Below are positions 9,713-17,156 of a stretch of 32,997 nucleotides of DNA, piece after piece (position 1 is the stretch's first letter; each line of letters begins with the position of its first letter). Source of the stretch: Acinetobacter lwoffii (GTDB lineage: Bacteria; Pseudomonadota; Gammaproteobacteria; Pseudomonadales; Moraxellaceae). The notes under the pieces are model-generated. The model saw only the letters and a list, made by a program, of their open reading frames with translations. It had not been told where the DNA came from and searched no databases. A program made the position numbers and the translations under genes. Location: the NCBI RefSeq assembly GCF_024129355.1, contig NZ_JAMXXP010000034.1:1-32997 (forward strand), written 5' to 3'.

Positions 9713-10576
9713 ATGTCTGAATTTGAAACATTGACTCTCCAGTGTCAGGATGGCTATCGCTTAAGTGCACGTTTTTATGCAGCTATTTCTGAAACTAAAA
9801 AACTTCCGGTATTAGTTTGTCCGGCAACAGGCATTACTAAACAGTTTTATCATCAGTTTTGTGTCTGGTTACAAGCTCAAGGCTATGCCGTTATGGTCTT
9901 TGATTTTCGGGGGATTGGTGATTCACTACACGGTCCTTTGAGAAAGTCAAAAGCCAGTATTGTGCAATGGGGTCAACTGGATATTCCGGCCGCGATTGAT
10001 GCTTTATTAGCACGTACCAGTACGGAAAAAGTGACCTTACTTGGACATAGCGCCGGTGGTCAGCTTTTAGGTATCGTGCCAAATCATCATAAAGTCGCAA
10101 AAGTCGTGGCCGTCTCTGGCTCTACTGGACATGTGAAAGGACTTAAAGGTAAAACTAGACTGCTTGCACCGGTCATGTTTAATGTCATTTTCCCACTTGC
10201 CCGAATCACCAAAGGCTATGGCCCGACTCAAGCGATTGGTATGGGTGAAAACCTGCCTAAAGATGTGGCACGAGAATGGGCACTGTTTTGCAGTAAACCG
10301 GGCTATGTGATGAATGCGGTCGGTAAACTTATATCACCTAAAGCAGATTTTCATACTCAAATCACCTGCCCGATTACCTCGATTTGGTCATCGGATGATG
10401 AAATTGCCACGGAAGCCAACGTGAAAGATTTACTGCGTTTATATCCGAACGCAAAAACTCAGATAATTGAACTTAGACCTAAAAGTTATGCCTATAAAAC
10501 CATTGGTCATATGCTGATGTTTAAAAAGTCGCATCAGAATTTATGGCCGGTGATTGAACAGCAATTGGCTGTTTAA
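9713..10576 (+). CDS. Alpha/beta hydrolase (COG4757-like)
   Basis: This protein of 287 aa has the alpha/beta hydrolase core. DFRGIGDS follows strand 4, and the nucleophile elbow GHSAGG holds Ser113. SSDDEIAT gives acidic Asp228, and TIGHMLMF gives His266 (numbering from the ATG at 9713). All three members of the triad are thus present. The N-terminal sequence (LTLQCQDGYRLSARFY) and the order of motifs recall the predicted hydrolases of COG4757. A GTG three codons upstream (9704) is an alternative start; neither has a convincing Shine-Dalgarno sequence. It is monocistronic and ends before a good terminator. The substrate is unknown. Confidence 0.85.
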   Translation: MSEFETLTLQCQDGYRLSARFYAAISETKKLPVLVCPATGITKQFYHQFCVWLQAQGYAVMVFDFRGIGDSLHGPLRKSKASIVQWGQLDIPAAIDALLARTSTEKVTLLGHSAGGQLLGIVPNHHKVAKVVAVSGSTGHVKGLKGKTRLLAPVMFNVIFPLARITKGYGPTQAIGMGENLPKDVAREWALFCSKPGYVMNAVGKLISPKADFHTQITCPITSIWSSDDEIATEANVKDLLRLYPNAKTQIIELRPKSYAYKTIGHMLMFKKSHQNLWPVIEQQLAV

Positions 10577-10672
10577 ATCAGATTTAGATGGTTATTTGCA
10601 GGCTGCTGTGTTCTAATACACGCAGTTTGAGATGAGCCTCTTACAGTATATGGGCTTGACCTATATACGACT

Positions 10673-10696
10673 AGCCCCTAACCATGGGGCTTTTTA
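10673..10696 (+). terminator. Intrinsic terminator after the alpha/beta hydrolase
   Basis: AGCCCC (10673-10678) pairs with GGGGCT (10686-10691) and is followed by a T run (TTTTTATT). It lies about 100 nt behind the hydrolase stop codon on the plus strand. Confidence 0.75.
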
Positions 10697-10774
10697 TTGT
10701 CTGAATATTTTAAAACGGATATAAAATGGACTGACGATAATGCCAACCCATGTTTTTCTTTATCGAATTAAATA

Positions 10775-10995
10775 TTATTTTGACTCAATGTCATAGACCC
10801 AATTTCGTGCCTGTTTGTCTGTGGTCGTTTCACAAACGTAGTAGTCATGATCCCATGAATCAGGATGGAATATTTCCTTTTTGGTATAGGTGACATTTTT
10901 GCTTTTTCGACGCAGACAAAGCTGTCACCTTGGTCTTTGACCTGCGTTCCGTTGAGGAAGCCACCAATACAGAGGAATCGGGATTGTTTGGGCAT
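10775..10995 (-). pseudogene. Small hypothetical gene with a single-base frameshift
   Basis: From the ATG at 10995 the frame reads MPKQSRFLCIGGFLNGTQVK and onward to residue 33 (VEKAK), then continues in a low-quality frame to a stop at 10768. One frame over, from the A-run at 10896-10900, the sequence reads NVTYTKKEIFHPDSWDHDYY, then VCETTTDKQARNWVYDIESK and a stop at 10775-10777. That tail is far more protein-like: it has two Trp and an acidic, aromatic composition. One extra A in the five-A run would join both parts into a 73-aa protein. I recall similar short Acinetobacter proteins of accessory regions but cannot name a function. It could be a true loss mutation, phase variation at a short homopolymer, or a sequencing error. 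Confidence 0.6.
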
Positions 10996-11060
10996 TTACT
11001 TAAGTCAACTTCTTATCGCTGATAACTAGCGTGATTAAACAACCTTTCTATAAAACTGTA

Positions 11061-11093
11061 AAGGAGTTACATATGAATTCTCTCAGTTACTAG
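11061..11093 (+). other. Orphan ribosome-binding site with a five-codon ORF
   Basis: On the plus strand AAGGAG (11061-11066) stands 6 nt before ATG (11073-11075), but the frame stops after six codons (MNSLSY). It sits at the 3' edge of the AT-rich gene. It may be the severed start of a gene whose body was replaced when the AT-rich gene arrived, or chance. Confidence 0.25.
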
Positions 11094-12411
11094 ACTTCTT
11101 TTGATCTCCAATATTTGGCAACTTATCAGCAATCATTTTTAATAAGCTTTCTGAAGAATTGTCATATTTTTTATAAATCGTTGGGTCTAAATCCTCTTTC
11201 CCAAAATATACATCGATAAGTTTTTCATGTATTTCTTGTTGTTTTTCAGATGTCATATCTACGATAAATGATTTTAGTGCTGTTAATTTTAAGTAAACAC
11301 TCTCATTTTTCTTCCAATGAAAATAGTGTTTATTCGCTAATTTATTAGTAAAGGCAATTGTAGAAAATATTAAAAATGAGAACAAAAGTCTTATTGCTAA
11401 ATAGTACAAGTCTAACTGTGTAAAATCTGTAGAATGTTTCTCTGCAAAATTCGTTAAACTAGAATATGACATAATTATTGCCACACCAATAATTAAAGCA
11501 CTGATAAAGTTAAATCCATAATACCAATTTCTCTCAATAATGGATTTTTCTTTAAAATTATTAGTTAGCTTTATAGATGTTTCTTCTGATATAAATTCAT
11601 TAAAGCTTTTACTAGTTTTTTTAACATTATTAATCTCTGCGCGCATAAGTTCATTAGTAGCGTCTATTTCCTTAGTAAACTCACTTAATATTTCATTAGC
11701 ACTTTGAATAAATTTACTTTCTATTGATCGTATAACTTCAGTAGAATCAGATTCATATTTATTTTTTAAATTTAGTATATTTGCATTTAAATCAGATATT
11801 TTTTGGTTTAATTCATTAATATTATTATATATTTTATTAACACTAGCATTTGATGTATGAAAATTATTTTCTAATTCAGAGAAACTATTAGATAGTGTTT
11901 CAAACTTCTTATAATAGTGACTAATTTGTCTCTCTAAAGAATCAAAGGGTAAATTCTTATCACTCTTATAATCTACAATTGAATGAAAAAAGTCATATAA
12001 TCGTGTTTCAATGTTATCTAAACAAGTTAAATGAGATTGAATATTCTCCAAGTTTAGAGCTCTGTGAGAATCCAAAGAAATTATTTTCTTTGGTTCTAAT
12101 GAATTAATATCATCTAATACCTGATTCAGAAAAATATCAATTTTCTCATACAACCCATAAGGCAAGACTACATCCCGACCATTCAGATTCATGATTTTAT
12201 ATTTATGACGAGCATCTGCGACTTGTGCTTTAAAGAAATTTTCAGAAGTTAAAATTATCCTATCTAAGTAATCAATTATATCCTGGTATTTATTAGTTAT
12301 ATCTACAATATAAGAGTTAAAGCTTTCAAAATCATCATTAATCAAATTTTCACGAATGAATAAAATATGGGAGTAAAGTTTATTTTTTATAATATCTATT
12401 TGATCAATCAT
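11083..12411 (-). CDS. AT-rich coiled-coil protein with two membrane helices, unknown function
   Basis: This 442-aa protein is unrecognised. The N-terminal part (1-155) is helical and polar. Residues about 160-290 are a long coiled coil (FSELENNF, then NINELNQKISDLNANILNLK). Two membrane helices follow at about 298-316 and 336-356, and a charged C-terminal tail (357-442) contains HWKKNESVYLKLTALKSF and EKLIDVYFGKED. Both ends are probably cytoplasmic. Codon use is strikingly AT-rich (many Asn, Ile, Lys) against the acnB and hydrolase neighbours, which suggests horizontal transfer. It begins only nine bases after the acnB terminator T run, so its promoter must overlap that terminator or it depends on read-through. 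A membrane-bound sensor or effector, perhaps for defence, is only a guess from architecture. Confidence 0.8.
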   Translation of the reverse strand: MIDQIDIIKNKLYSHILFIRENLINDDFESFNSYIVDITNKYQDIIDYLDRIILTSENFFKAQVADARHKYKIMNLNGRDVVLPYGLYEKIDIFLNQVLDDINSLEPKKIISLDSHRALNLENIQSHLTCLDNIETRLYDFFHSIVDYKSDKNLPFDSLERQISHYYKKFETLSNSFSELENNFHTSNASVNKIYNNINELNQKISDLNANILNLKNKYESDSTEVIRSIESKFIQSANEILSEFTKEIDATNELMRAEINNVKKTSKSFNEFISEETSIKLTNNFKEKSIIERNWYYGFNFISALIIGVAIIMSYSSLTNFAEKHSTDFTQLDLYYLAIRLLFSFLIFSTIAFTNKLANKHYFHWKKNESVYLKLTALKSFIVDMTSEKQQEIHEKLIDVYFGKEDLDPTIYKKYDNSSESLLKMIADKLPNIGDQKKSSN

Positions 12412-12420
12412 TGGAAATCC

Positions 12421-12451
12421 AAAAAATAAGGGCTGATTACTCAGCCCTTAT
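12421..12451 (-). terminator. Intrinsic terminator of acnB
   Basis: ATAAGGGCTGA (12426-12436) and TCAGCCCTTAT (12441-12451) form an 11-bp perfect stem with a TTAC loop. On the minus strand it is followed by six T. It lies 33 bp behind the acnB stop codon. Confidence 0.85.
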
Positions 12452-12479
12452 CTTATACCACTTATTGCTTAATTAACAA
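12452..12479 (-). promoter_or_regulatory. Possible promoter of the AT-rich gene within the acnB terminator region
   Basis: On the minus strand TTGTTA (12474-12479) and TATAAG (12452-12457) are 16 bp apart, just behind the acnB stop codon. The predicted transcript would begin near 12445, inside the acnB terminator stem. The terminator hairpin would then lie at or near the 5' end of the new mRNA. Confidence 0.35.
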
Positions 12480-12483
12480 AGAA

Positions 12484-15123
12484 TTAAGTTAATTGAGCAG
12501 CAGCAATTTTCTTAGTATCAACGTCTTTAGCAGCGTCAGTATATTCGCTCATCTTGTCGAAGCTTAAGTATTGATAGATGTCAGCTGACATGCTGTCAAT
12601 TTGGGCTGCGTACTGTTGATATTCTTCTGGAGAAGGTAATTTACCCAATACAGCAGCAACAGAAGCAAGTTCAGCAGAAGCCAAGTAAACGTTAGCACCT
12701 TGACCTAGACGGTTAGGGAAGTTACGAGTAGAAGTTGATACACAAGTTGTGTTCGGAGCTACACGTGCTTGGTTACCCATACATAATGAACAACCTGGCA
12801 TTTCAGTACGCGCGCCAGCTTTACCATAAATGTTATAGAAACCTTCTTCCATCAACTGATGTTCGTCCATACGCGTAGGTGGAGCAATCCACAAACGAGT
12901 TGACAATGCACCACCTGGAACTTTCTCTAACAATTTACCAGTCGCACGGAAGTGACCGATGTTAGTCATACAAGAACCAACGAATACTTCGTCAATTTTC
13001 GCGCCTTGAACATCAGAAAGAAGTTTTGCATCATCTGGATCGTTCGGGCAGCAAAGAATAGGTTCTTTGATATCTGCAAGATCGATTTCATACACTTTGG
13101 TGTATTCAGCATCAGCATCTGCTTTGATCAGGCTTGGGTTAGCCAACCATTTTTCCATGTTCTCAACACGACGAGCCATAGTACGCGCATCGCCATAACC
13201 TTCAGAAATCATCCACTTCAACATAGTGATGTTTGAACGAAGGTATTCAGCAACTTTCTCTTCAGAAAGCGTAATAGAACAACCAGCAGCTGAACGTTCA
13301 GCAGAAGCATCAGAAAGTTCGAATGCTTGCTCAACAGTCAGGTCAGTTTCCATTTCTGTTAAGTCAATCTCAAGGATACGACCAGAGAAGATGTTTTTCT
13401 TACCTTTCTTCTCTACAGTTAGGTCACCTTCCTTAATTGCGTAGTAAGGAATTGCATGTACAAGGTCACGTAGAGTGATACCAGGCTGCATTTTACCCTT
13501 GAACTTCACAAGTACAGATTCAGGCATATCTAGTGGCATAACACCAGTTGCTGCAGCGAACGCTACAAGACCAGAACCCGCCGGGAATGAAATACCGATT
13601 GGGAAACGTGTATGCGAGTCACCACCAGTACCAACGGTATCCGGAAGAAGCATACGGTTTAACCAAGAGTGAATAATACCGTCACCTGGGCGTAAAGACA
13701 CACCTCCACGGTTCATGATGAAATCAGGAAGCGAGTGTTGCATTTGAACGTCAACTGGTTTTGGATACGCAGCTGTATGACAGAAAGATTGCATAACAAG
13801 GTCAGCAGAGAAACCTAGGCAAGCCAAGTCTTTCAATTCGTCACGAGTCATTGGACCTGTTGTATCTTGCGAACCAACAGTAGTCATCTTAGGTTCACAG
13901 TAAGTACCTGGAAGTACACCTTGACCTTCAGGAAGACCACAAGCGCGACCAACCATCTTCTGAGCTTGAGTGAAACCTTTACCAGTTGCAGCAGGCTGAA
14001 CCGGAGTACGGAACATTGTAGATACTGGAAGACCTAAAGCTTCACGAGCCTTAGTCGTCAAACCACGACCTACGATCAGGTTAATACGACCACCAGCACG
14101 AACTTCGTCAAGAAGTACTGGAGTTTTAAGTTCAGCTTCAGCGATTTGCGCGCCGTCTTTGAACGCAGTTACTTTAGCAGCAGCGTGATCGATCTTAAGA
14201 ACGATTTCGTCGCCCATGTTCATGTTGGCAACATCGATCTCGATCGGTAATGCACCCGCATCTTCCATGGTGTTGAAGAAAATCGGAGCGATTTTAGAAC
14301 CTAGGCAGTAACCACCGTCTTTTTTGTTCGGGATGTGCGGGATGTCGTCACCGAAGAACCAAAGTACAGAGTTAGTTGCAGATTTACGAGATGAACCTGT
14401 ACCAACAACGTCACCCACGTAAGCAACCTGGTTGCCTTTCGCGATCAGTTCTTTAATCTGGTTAAGTGGACCCACTTCACCAGGAACTTCTGGATTGATT
14501 CCGTCACGTACGTTTTTCAACATTGCATTTGCGTGCAATGGAATGTCTGGACGGCTCCAAGCGTCTTGTGCAGGTGACAAGTCGTCAGTGTTGGTTTCGC
14601 CAGTTACTTTGAAAACAGTCAGTTTGATTTCTTCAGGAACGTCTTTACGGCTAGTGAACCATTCAGCGTCAGCCCAAGACTGCATAACTGCTTGAGCATT
14701 TGCGTTACCAGCTTTTGCTTTATCAGCAACGTCATGGAATGCATCAAATACAAGAAGCGTTTTTTTCAATGCTTCAGCTGCAAGTTCAGCAAGCTCAGCA
14801 TTGTCTAAAAGTTCAACTAAAGGCGCTACGTTGTAACCACCCAGCATAGTACCTAGTAAATAAACAGCACGTTCTTTAGAAACGAGTGGAGAGGTTGCTT
14901 CGCCTTTTGCCAATGCAGCTAAGAACGCAGCTTTTACATATGCAGCTTGGTCAACACCTGCTGGTACACGGTTTTCAAGCAAATCTACCAAGTATGCTTC
15001 TTCACCAGCTGGCGGGTTTTTTAGTAGTTCAACTAATGCAGCTGTTTGGGCATCGTCAAGTGGCTTCGGTGGGACTCCGAGTGCGGCACGTTCTTCAACG
15101 TGTTGGCGGTAAGCTTCTAGCAC
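12484..15123 (-). CDS. acnB: Bifunctional aconitate hydratase 2 / 2-methylisocitrate dehydratase, AcnB
   Basis: AcnB interconverts citrate and isocitrate in the TCA cycle and can act on 2-methylisocitrate. At 879 aa it is close to E. coli AcnB (865). The order is the AcnB-specific one: an N-terminal helical HEAT-like domain (about 1-160), the swivel domain (about 165-390, with GDVVGTGSSRKSATNSVLWF), then the three aconitase domains. The [4Fe-4S] ligands are Cys718 (GSCMTNIG) and Cys778 and Cys781 (PGCSLCMGNQ). The start is GTG at 15123, with AGAGGA 8 nt upstream. A predicted promoter lies about 80 bp upstream and a strong terminator follows. The apo-protein of E. coli AcnB binds RNA, but nothing here tests that. 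Confidence 0.97.
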   Translation of the reverse strand: MLEAYRQHVEERAALGVPPKPLDDAQTAALVELLKNPPAGEEAYLVDLLENRVPAGVDQAAYVKAAFLAALAKGEATSPLVSKERAVYLLGTMLGGYNVAPLVELLDNAELAELAAEALKKTLLVFDAFHDVADKAKAGNANAQAVMQSWADAEWFTSRKDVPEEIKLTVFKVTGETNTDDLSPAQDAWSRPDIPLHANAMLKNVRDGINPEVPGEVGPLNQIKELIAKGNQVAYVGDVVGTGSSRKSATNSVLWFFGDDIPHIPNKKDGGYCLGSKIAPIFFNTMEDAGALPIEIDVANMNMGDEIVLKIDHAAAKVTAFKDGAQIAEAELKTPVLLDEVRAGGRINLIVGRGLTTKAREALGLPVSTMFRTPVQPAATGKGFTQAQKMVGRACGLPEGQGVLPGTYCEPKMTTVGSQDTTGPMTRDELKDLACLGFSADLVMQSFCHTAAYPKPVDVQMQHSLPDFIMNRGGVSLRPGDGIIHSWLNRMLLPDTVGTGGDSHTRFPIGISFPAGSGLVAFAAATGVMPLDMPESVLVKFKGKMQPGITLRDLVHAIPYYAIKEGDLTVEKKGKKNIFSGRILEIDLTEMETDLTVEQAFELSDASAERSAAGCSITLSEEKVAEYLRSNITMLKWMISEGYGDARTMARRVENMEKWLANPSLIKADADAEYTKVYEIDLADIKEPILCCPNDPDDAKLLSDVQGAKIDEVFVGSCMTNIGHFRATGKLLEKVPGGALSTRLWIAPPTRMDEHQLMEEGFYNIYGKAGARTEMPGCSLCMGNQARVAPNTTCVSTSTRNFPNRLGQGANVYLASAELASVAAVLGKLPSPEEYQQYAAQIDSMSADIYQYLSFDKMSEYTDAAKDVDTKKIAAAQLT

Positions 15124-15201
15124 AGTGTTATTCCTCTTTTTTAAAAAATTACTTATGAATTCCTGCTTATTCCAAGCTTCATAAATAATATGGACTCCGA
15201 A

Positions 15202-15230
15202 ATTTTACTAAATTTCCAGTTAAAAGTTAA
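15202..15230 (-). promoter_or_regulatory. Predicted promoter of acnB
   Basis: On the minus strand TTAACT (15225-15230) and TAAAAT (15202-15207) are 17 bp apart. The leader would be about 70 nt. Both hexamers are imperfect, and no other good pair was seen in the 297-bp gap. Confidence 0.4.
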
Positions 15231-15368
15231 TGCAACTCAAGTGTTTCTTCGTGATGCTCGTTATTTTATAACTAAATGATGCTCTTAATGATTATTCCAT
15301 AATCAGTTACAGCTTACACCACACGAAACAAGCCCATGAATAGGCCCTTTTAACTGAATTTAATGCAT

Positions 15369-15393
15369 AAAAAAGGCAACCCTGATGTTGCCT
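15369..15393 (-). terminator. Intrinsic terminator of the 89-aa gene
   Basis: AGGCAAC (15374-15380) pairs with GTTGCCT (15387-15393) around a 6-nt loop, and six T follow on the minus strand. It lies 27 bp behind the stop codon of the 89-aa gene. Confidence 0.8.
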
Positions 15394-15420
15394 GATTTGA
15401 CGTTAAAAAGATACTCCACC

Positions 15421-15690
15421 TTAGTGTACAGTGGTCGAGTTTAAATACTGCTGATATGAGTCTCGGCAGCCTTGGAATTTCACCACGCATTCATCTTCAC
15501 AGGTGGTACTGTGATTATTGCTGGCAAAGGAAATATCAATCTGATAAAGCTTTTTATCTTGTTCTAGCATCTTCTTTAAAACGACTTTGTCACCAACGCT
15601 GAGTACATAGCGACTGCCGCCAATAATGACCACACCTTCTTCATCTTCCAGCAGTAGATCAGAATGATGCAAATATCTTACTACTTCCAT
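15421..15690 (-). CDS. Hypothetical protein, 89 aa
   Basis: I do not recognise this protein. It begins MEVVRYLHHSDLLLEDEEGV and has alternating hydrophobic residues (VVIIGGSRYVLSVGDKVVLK) that suggest a small beta-rich fold. There are three cysteines in the C-terminal half (TCEDECVVKFQGC). There is no signal peptide or membrane segment, so it is probably cytoplasmic. A strong AAGGAG lies 8 to 9 nt before the start codon, and a terminator follows closely, so it is a real single-gene unit. Confidence 0.75.
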   Translation of the reverse strand: MEVVRYLHHSDLLLEDEEGVVIIGGSRYVLSVGDKVVLKKMLEQDKKLYQIDISFASNNHSTTCEDECVVKFQGCRDSYQQYLNSTTVH

Positions 15691-15881
15691 ATTGTGCTAC
15701 TCCTTGGTTAGTTGGAGTTAAATTCATTATTCAATATAAAGATAAGTATTTCTATATTTTAGATTTAGAAATTGTCACAAAGTGTACATTTTGCTTAGGC
15801 TATTTCTATTTTTCAGTCTTTTGAAGATGTGTATATTTAAATACGTTTAATGGGAAATATGAGTTGAATGATTTTATGCAG

Positions 15882-15910
15882 ATTTTAAAAACCGTTCCTT
15901 AGAACGGTTT
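15882..15910 (-). terminator. Intrinsic terminator with the stop codon in its loop
   Basis: AAACCGTTC (15889-15897) and GAACGGTTT (15902-15910) form a 9-bp stem; the 4-nt loop holds most of the lipoprotein stop codon (15899-15901). On the minus strand T-rich sequence (TTTTTAAAAT) follows. A ribosome at the stop codon would cover this hairpin. Confidence 0.7.
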
Positions 15911-16258
15911 GTAATCTGGTAATTCATCATGCGGTGTCGCAATACACTTTGCAGTAAATTCAGCGCGGACTTTTTCACGGGCTGCTTTTACATCTACCTT
16001 AATCTCTTCGGCTGGAATCGCATAGACTTCATCAATAATATTCAGGATAAAACCTTTGGTGGTTTCATCATCGATCTTGTTGGCATGCTCGATTGCTTTT
16101 TCTTTCTCAATCGCATTCTGACGATCCAGCATAATGGTACGCGCCGCATTTCCGACACTTCGACAATAACCTTGCCACTGCTCTTCAGGGGTTAACGGTT
16201 TCTTCTCGGCACAACCGGCCAGCGCCAGCATAAACGATAAAGCCAATAACTTTTTCAT
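15899..16258 (-). CDS. Small lipoprotein, unknown function
   Basis: This 119-aa protein has a lipoprotein signal peptide: MKKLLALSFMLALAGC with the lipidated Cys16 in the lipobox LAGC. Residue +2 is Ala, so it would be sorted to the outer membrane. The mature part is rich in Lys, Glu and Ala (EEQWQGYCRSVGNAARTIML, then a helical segment with a second and third Cys). No known domain is recognised. It is preceded by a good ribosome site (AAGGAG) and ends in a terminator whose loop contains the stop codon. Confidence 0.85.
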   Translation of the reverse strand: MKKLLALSFMLALAGCAEKKPLTPEEQWQGYCRSVGNAARTIMLDRQNAIEKEKAIEHANKIDDETTKGFILNIIDEVYAIPAEEIKVDVKAAREKVRAEFTAKCIATPHDELPDYKPF

Positions 16259-16333
16259 GAATTTCTCCTTCCGAGGGGCAATATAAAAGATCGGGGAAGA
16301 TTTGTCATTTCAAAATGCCAGTTGTATGGAATT

Positions 16334-16359
16334 AAAAAAAGCCCACTCATGGGCTTTTT
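16334..16359. terminator. Bidirectional terminator near the DUF333/I78 lipoprotein
   Basis: AGCCCA (16340-16345) and TGGGCT (16350-16355) form the stem, with A and T runs on both sides. On the minus strand it ends the DUF333/I78 lipoprotein gene, whose stop codon is at 16372. Confidence 0.8.
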
Positions 16360-16371
16360 CATTTTATGTGA

Positions 16372-16806
16372 TTAACCGCATGAAGCTTGAATAATCTTTT
16401 TGCTTGCAGGATCTACAGTTACAGTCACTCGTTCTTCACGATAATCCATCGTCACCGCTTGACCCGGTTCGACCATACGTACAATTTGTGCCTTGGTTTT
16501 CTGCTTGATTTGCGCTTCAGTCAAATTGGACTGACCGACCAATTCCACTGCCTGATCAGCAATACATTTAGGTTGATTCATGTGCAGTAATTCCCACTCC
16601 TCGACCACCTGACCATTCTTTAAATGGCAATATCCGACCTGACCATTGCTTTCAGTACGAATTTCAAGCTTGCCACCCTGATTGACACAATAAGCGCTTG
16701 CAGGATTCGCTGAACCCATTTTAGGAGCTTCCGTCTTAGATTGCGGCGTGGTAGTACATGCGCTTAGAGCGAGAGCCAGTAAACCGAACAGCATTGTTTT
16801 TTTCAT
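16372..16806 (-). CDS. Lipoprotein with DUF333 and I78-inhibitor-like domains
   Basis: This 144-aa protein begins with a lipoprotein signal (MKKTMLFGLLALALSAC, lipidated Cys17, then TTT). Residues about 32-80 match DUF333: NPASAYCVNQGGKLEIR, then GYCHLKNGQVVEEWELL. The last 50 residues resemble the peptidase inhibitor I78 family: MVEPGQAVTMDYREERVTVT, a short turn, and the terminal SCG. I recall both families as small envelope proteins, and fusions of the two occur. Inhibition of a peptidase is an inference from the family name. Upstream of the start there is only a weak AGAG. It may protect envelope proteins, but nothing near it shows a partner. Confidence 0.82.
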   Translation of the reverse strand: MKKTMLFGLLALALSACTTTPQSKTEAPKMGSANPASAYCVNQGGKLEIRTESNGQVGYCHLKNGQVVEEWELLHMNQPKCIADQAVELVGQSNLTEAQIKQKTKAQIVRMVEPGQAVTMDYREERVTVTVDPASKKIIQASCG

Positions 16807-17156
16807 GAGAGCCTATTCTTCTTCAATAATTCTTCACCAATTTAGCATATTTCCTGGTCCTTGCCAGACACAAGTCTGTGTACATTTTTAACCGTGCTTT
16901 TTCATTAAAGAATGGAAATAACACCTTTATGAATTAAGGACTTCAACGCTATAAACTCTCTCAATGAACAAGATAAACAGAAGAGAAGAACCTCTCCATA
17001 ATAAGGAAATGTCGGACGAATCGCCTAAACCAAGTGATTATGCATTTTAATAGCATTACATTGTCATTACATCATTCAAATATGACTTCGCTTTTAGATT
17101 TGTGATCTGTGCTGGATTGATTTAATATTTGATTGAATTTTAAACTTTCTATTGGC
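16807..17156. other. Gap between divergent genes; only regulatory sequence expected
   Basis: This stretch of 350 bases separates the minus-strand lipoprotein gene from xseA. I find no ORF I would call and no strong hairpin. CATTACAT-type repeats occur at 17054-17075. Promoters for both flanking genes must lie here, but no hexamer pair stood out. Confidence 0.4.

Noticed and set aside
12952..13672. Plus-strand ORFs inside acnB
   Set aside because: They are antisense shadows of a well-conserved coding frame, without ribosome sites.
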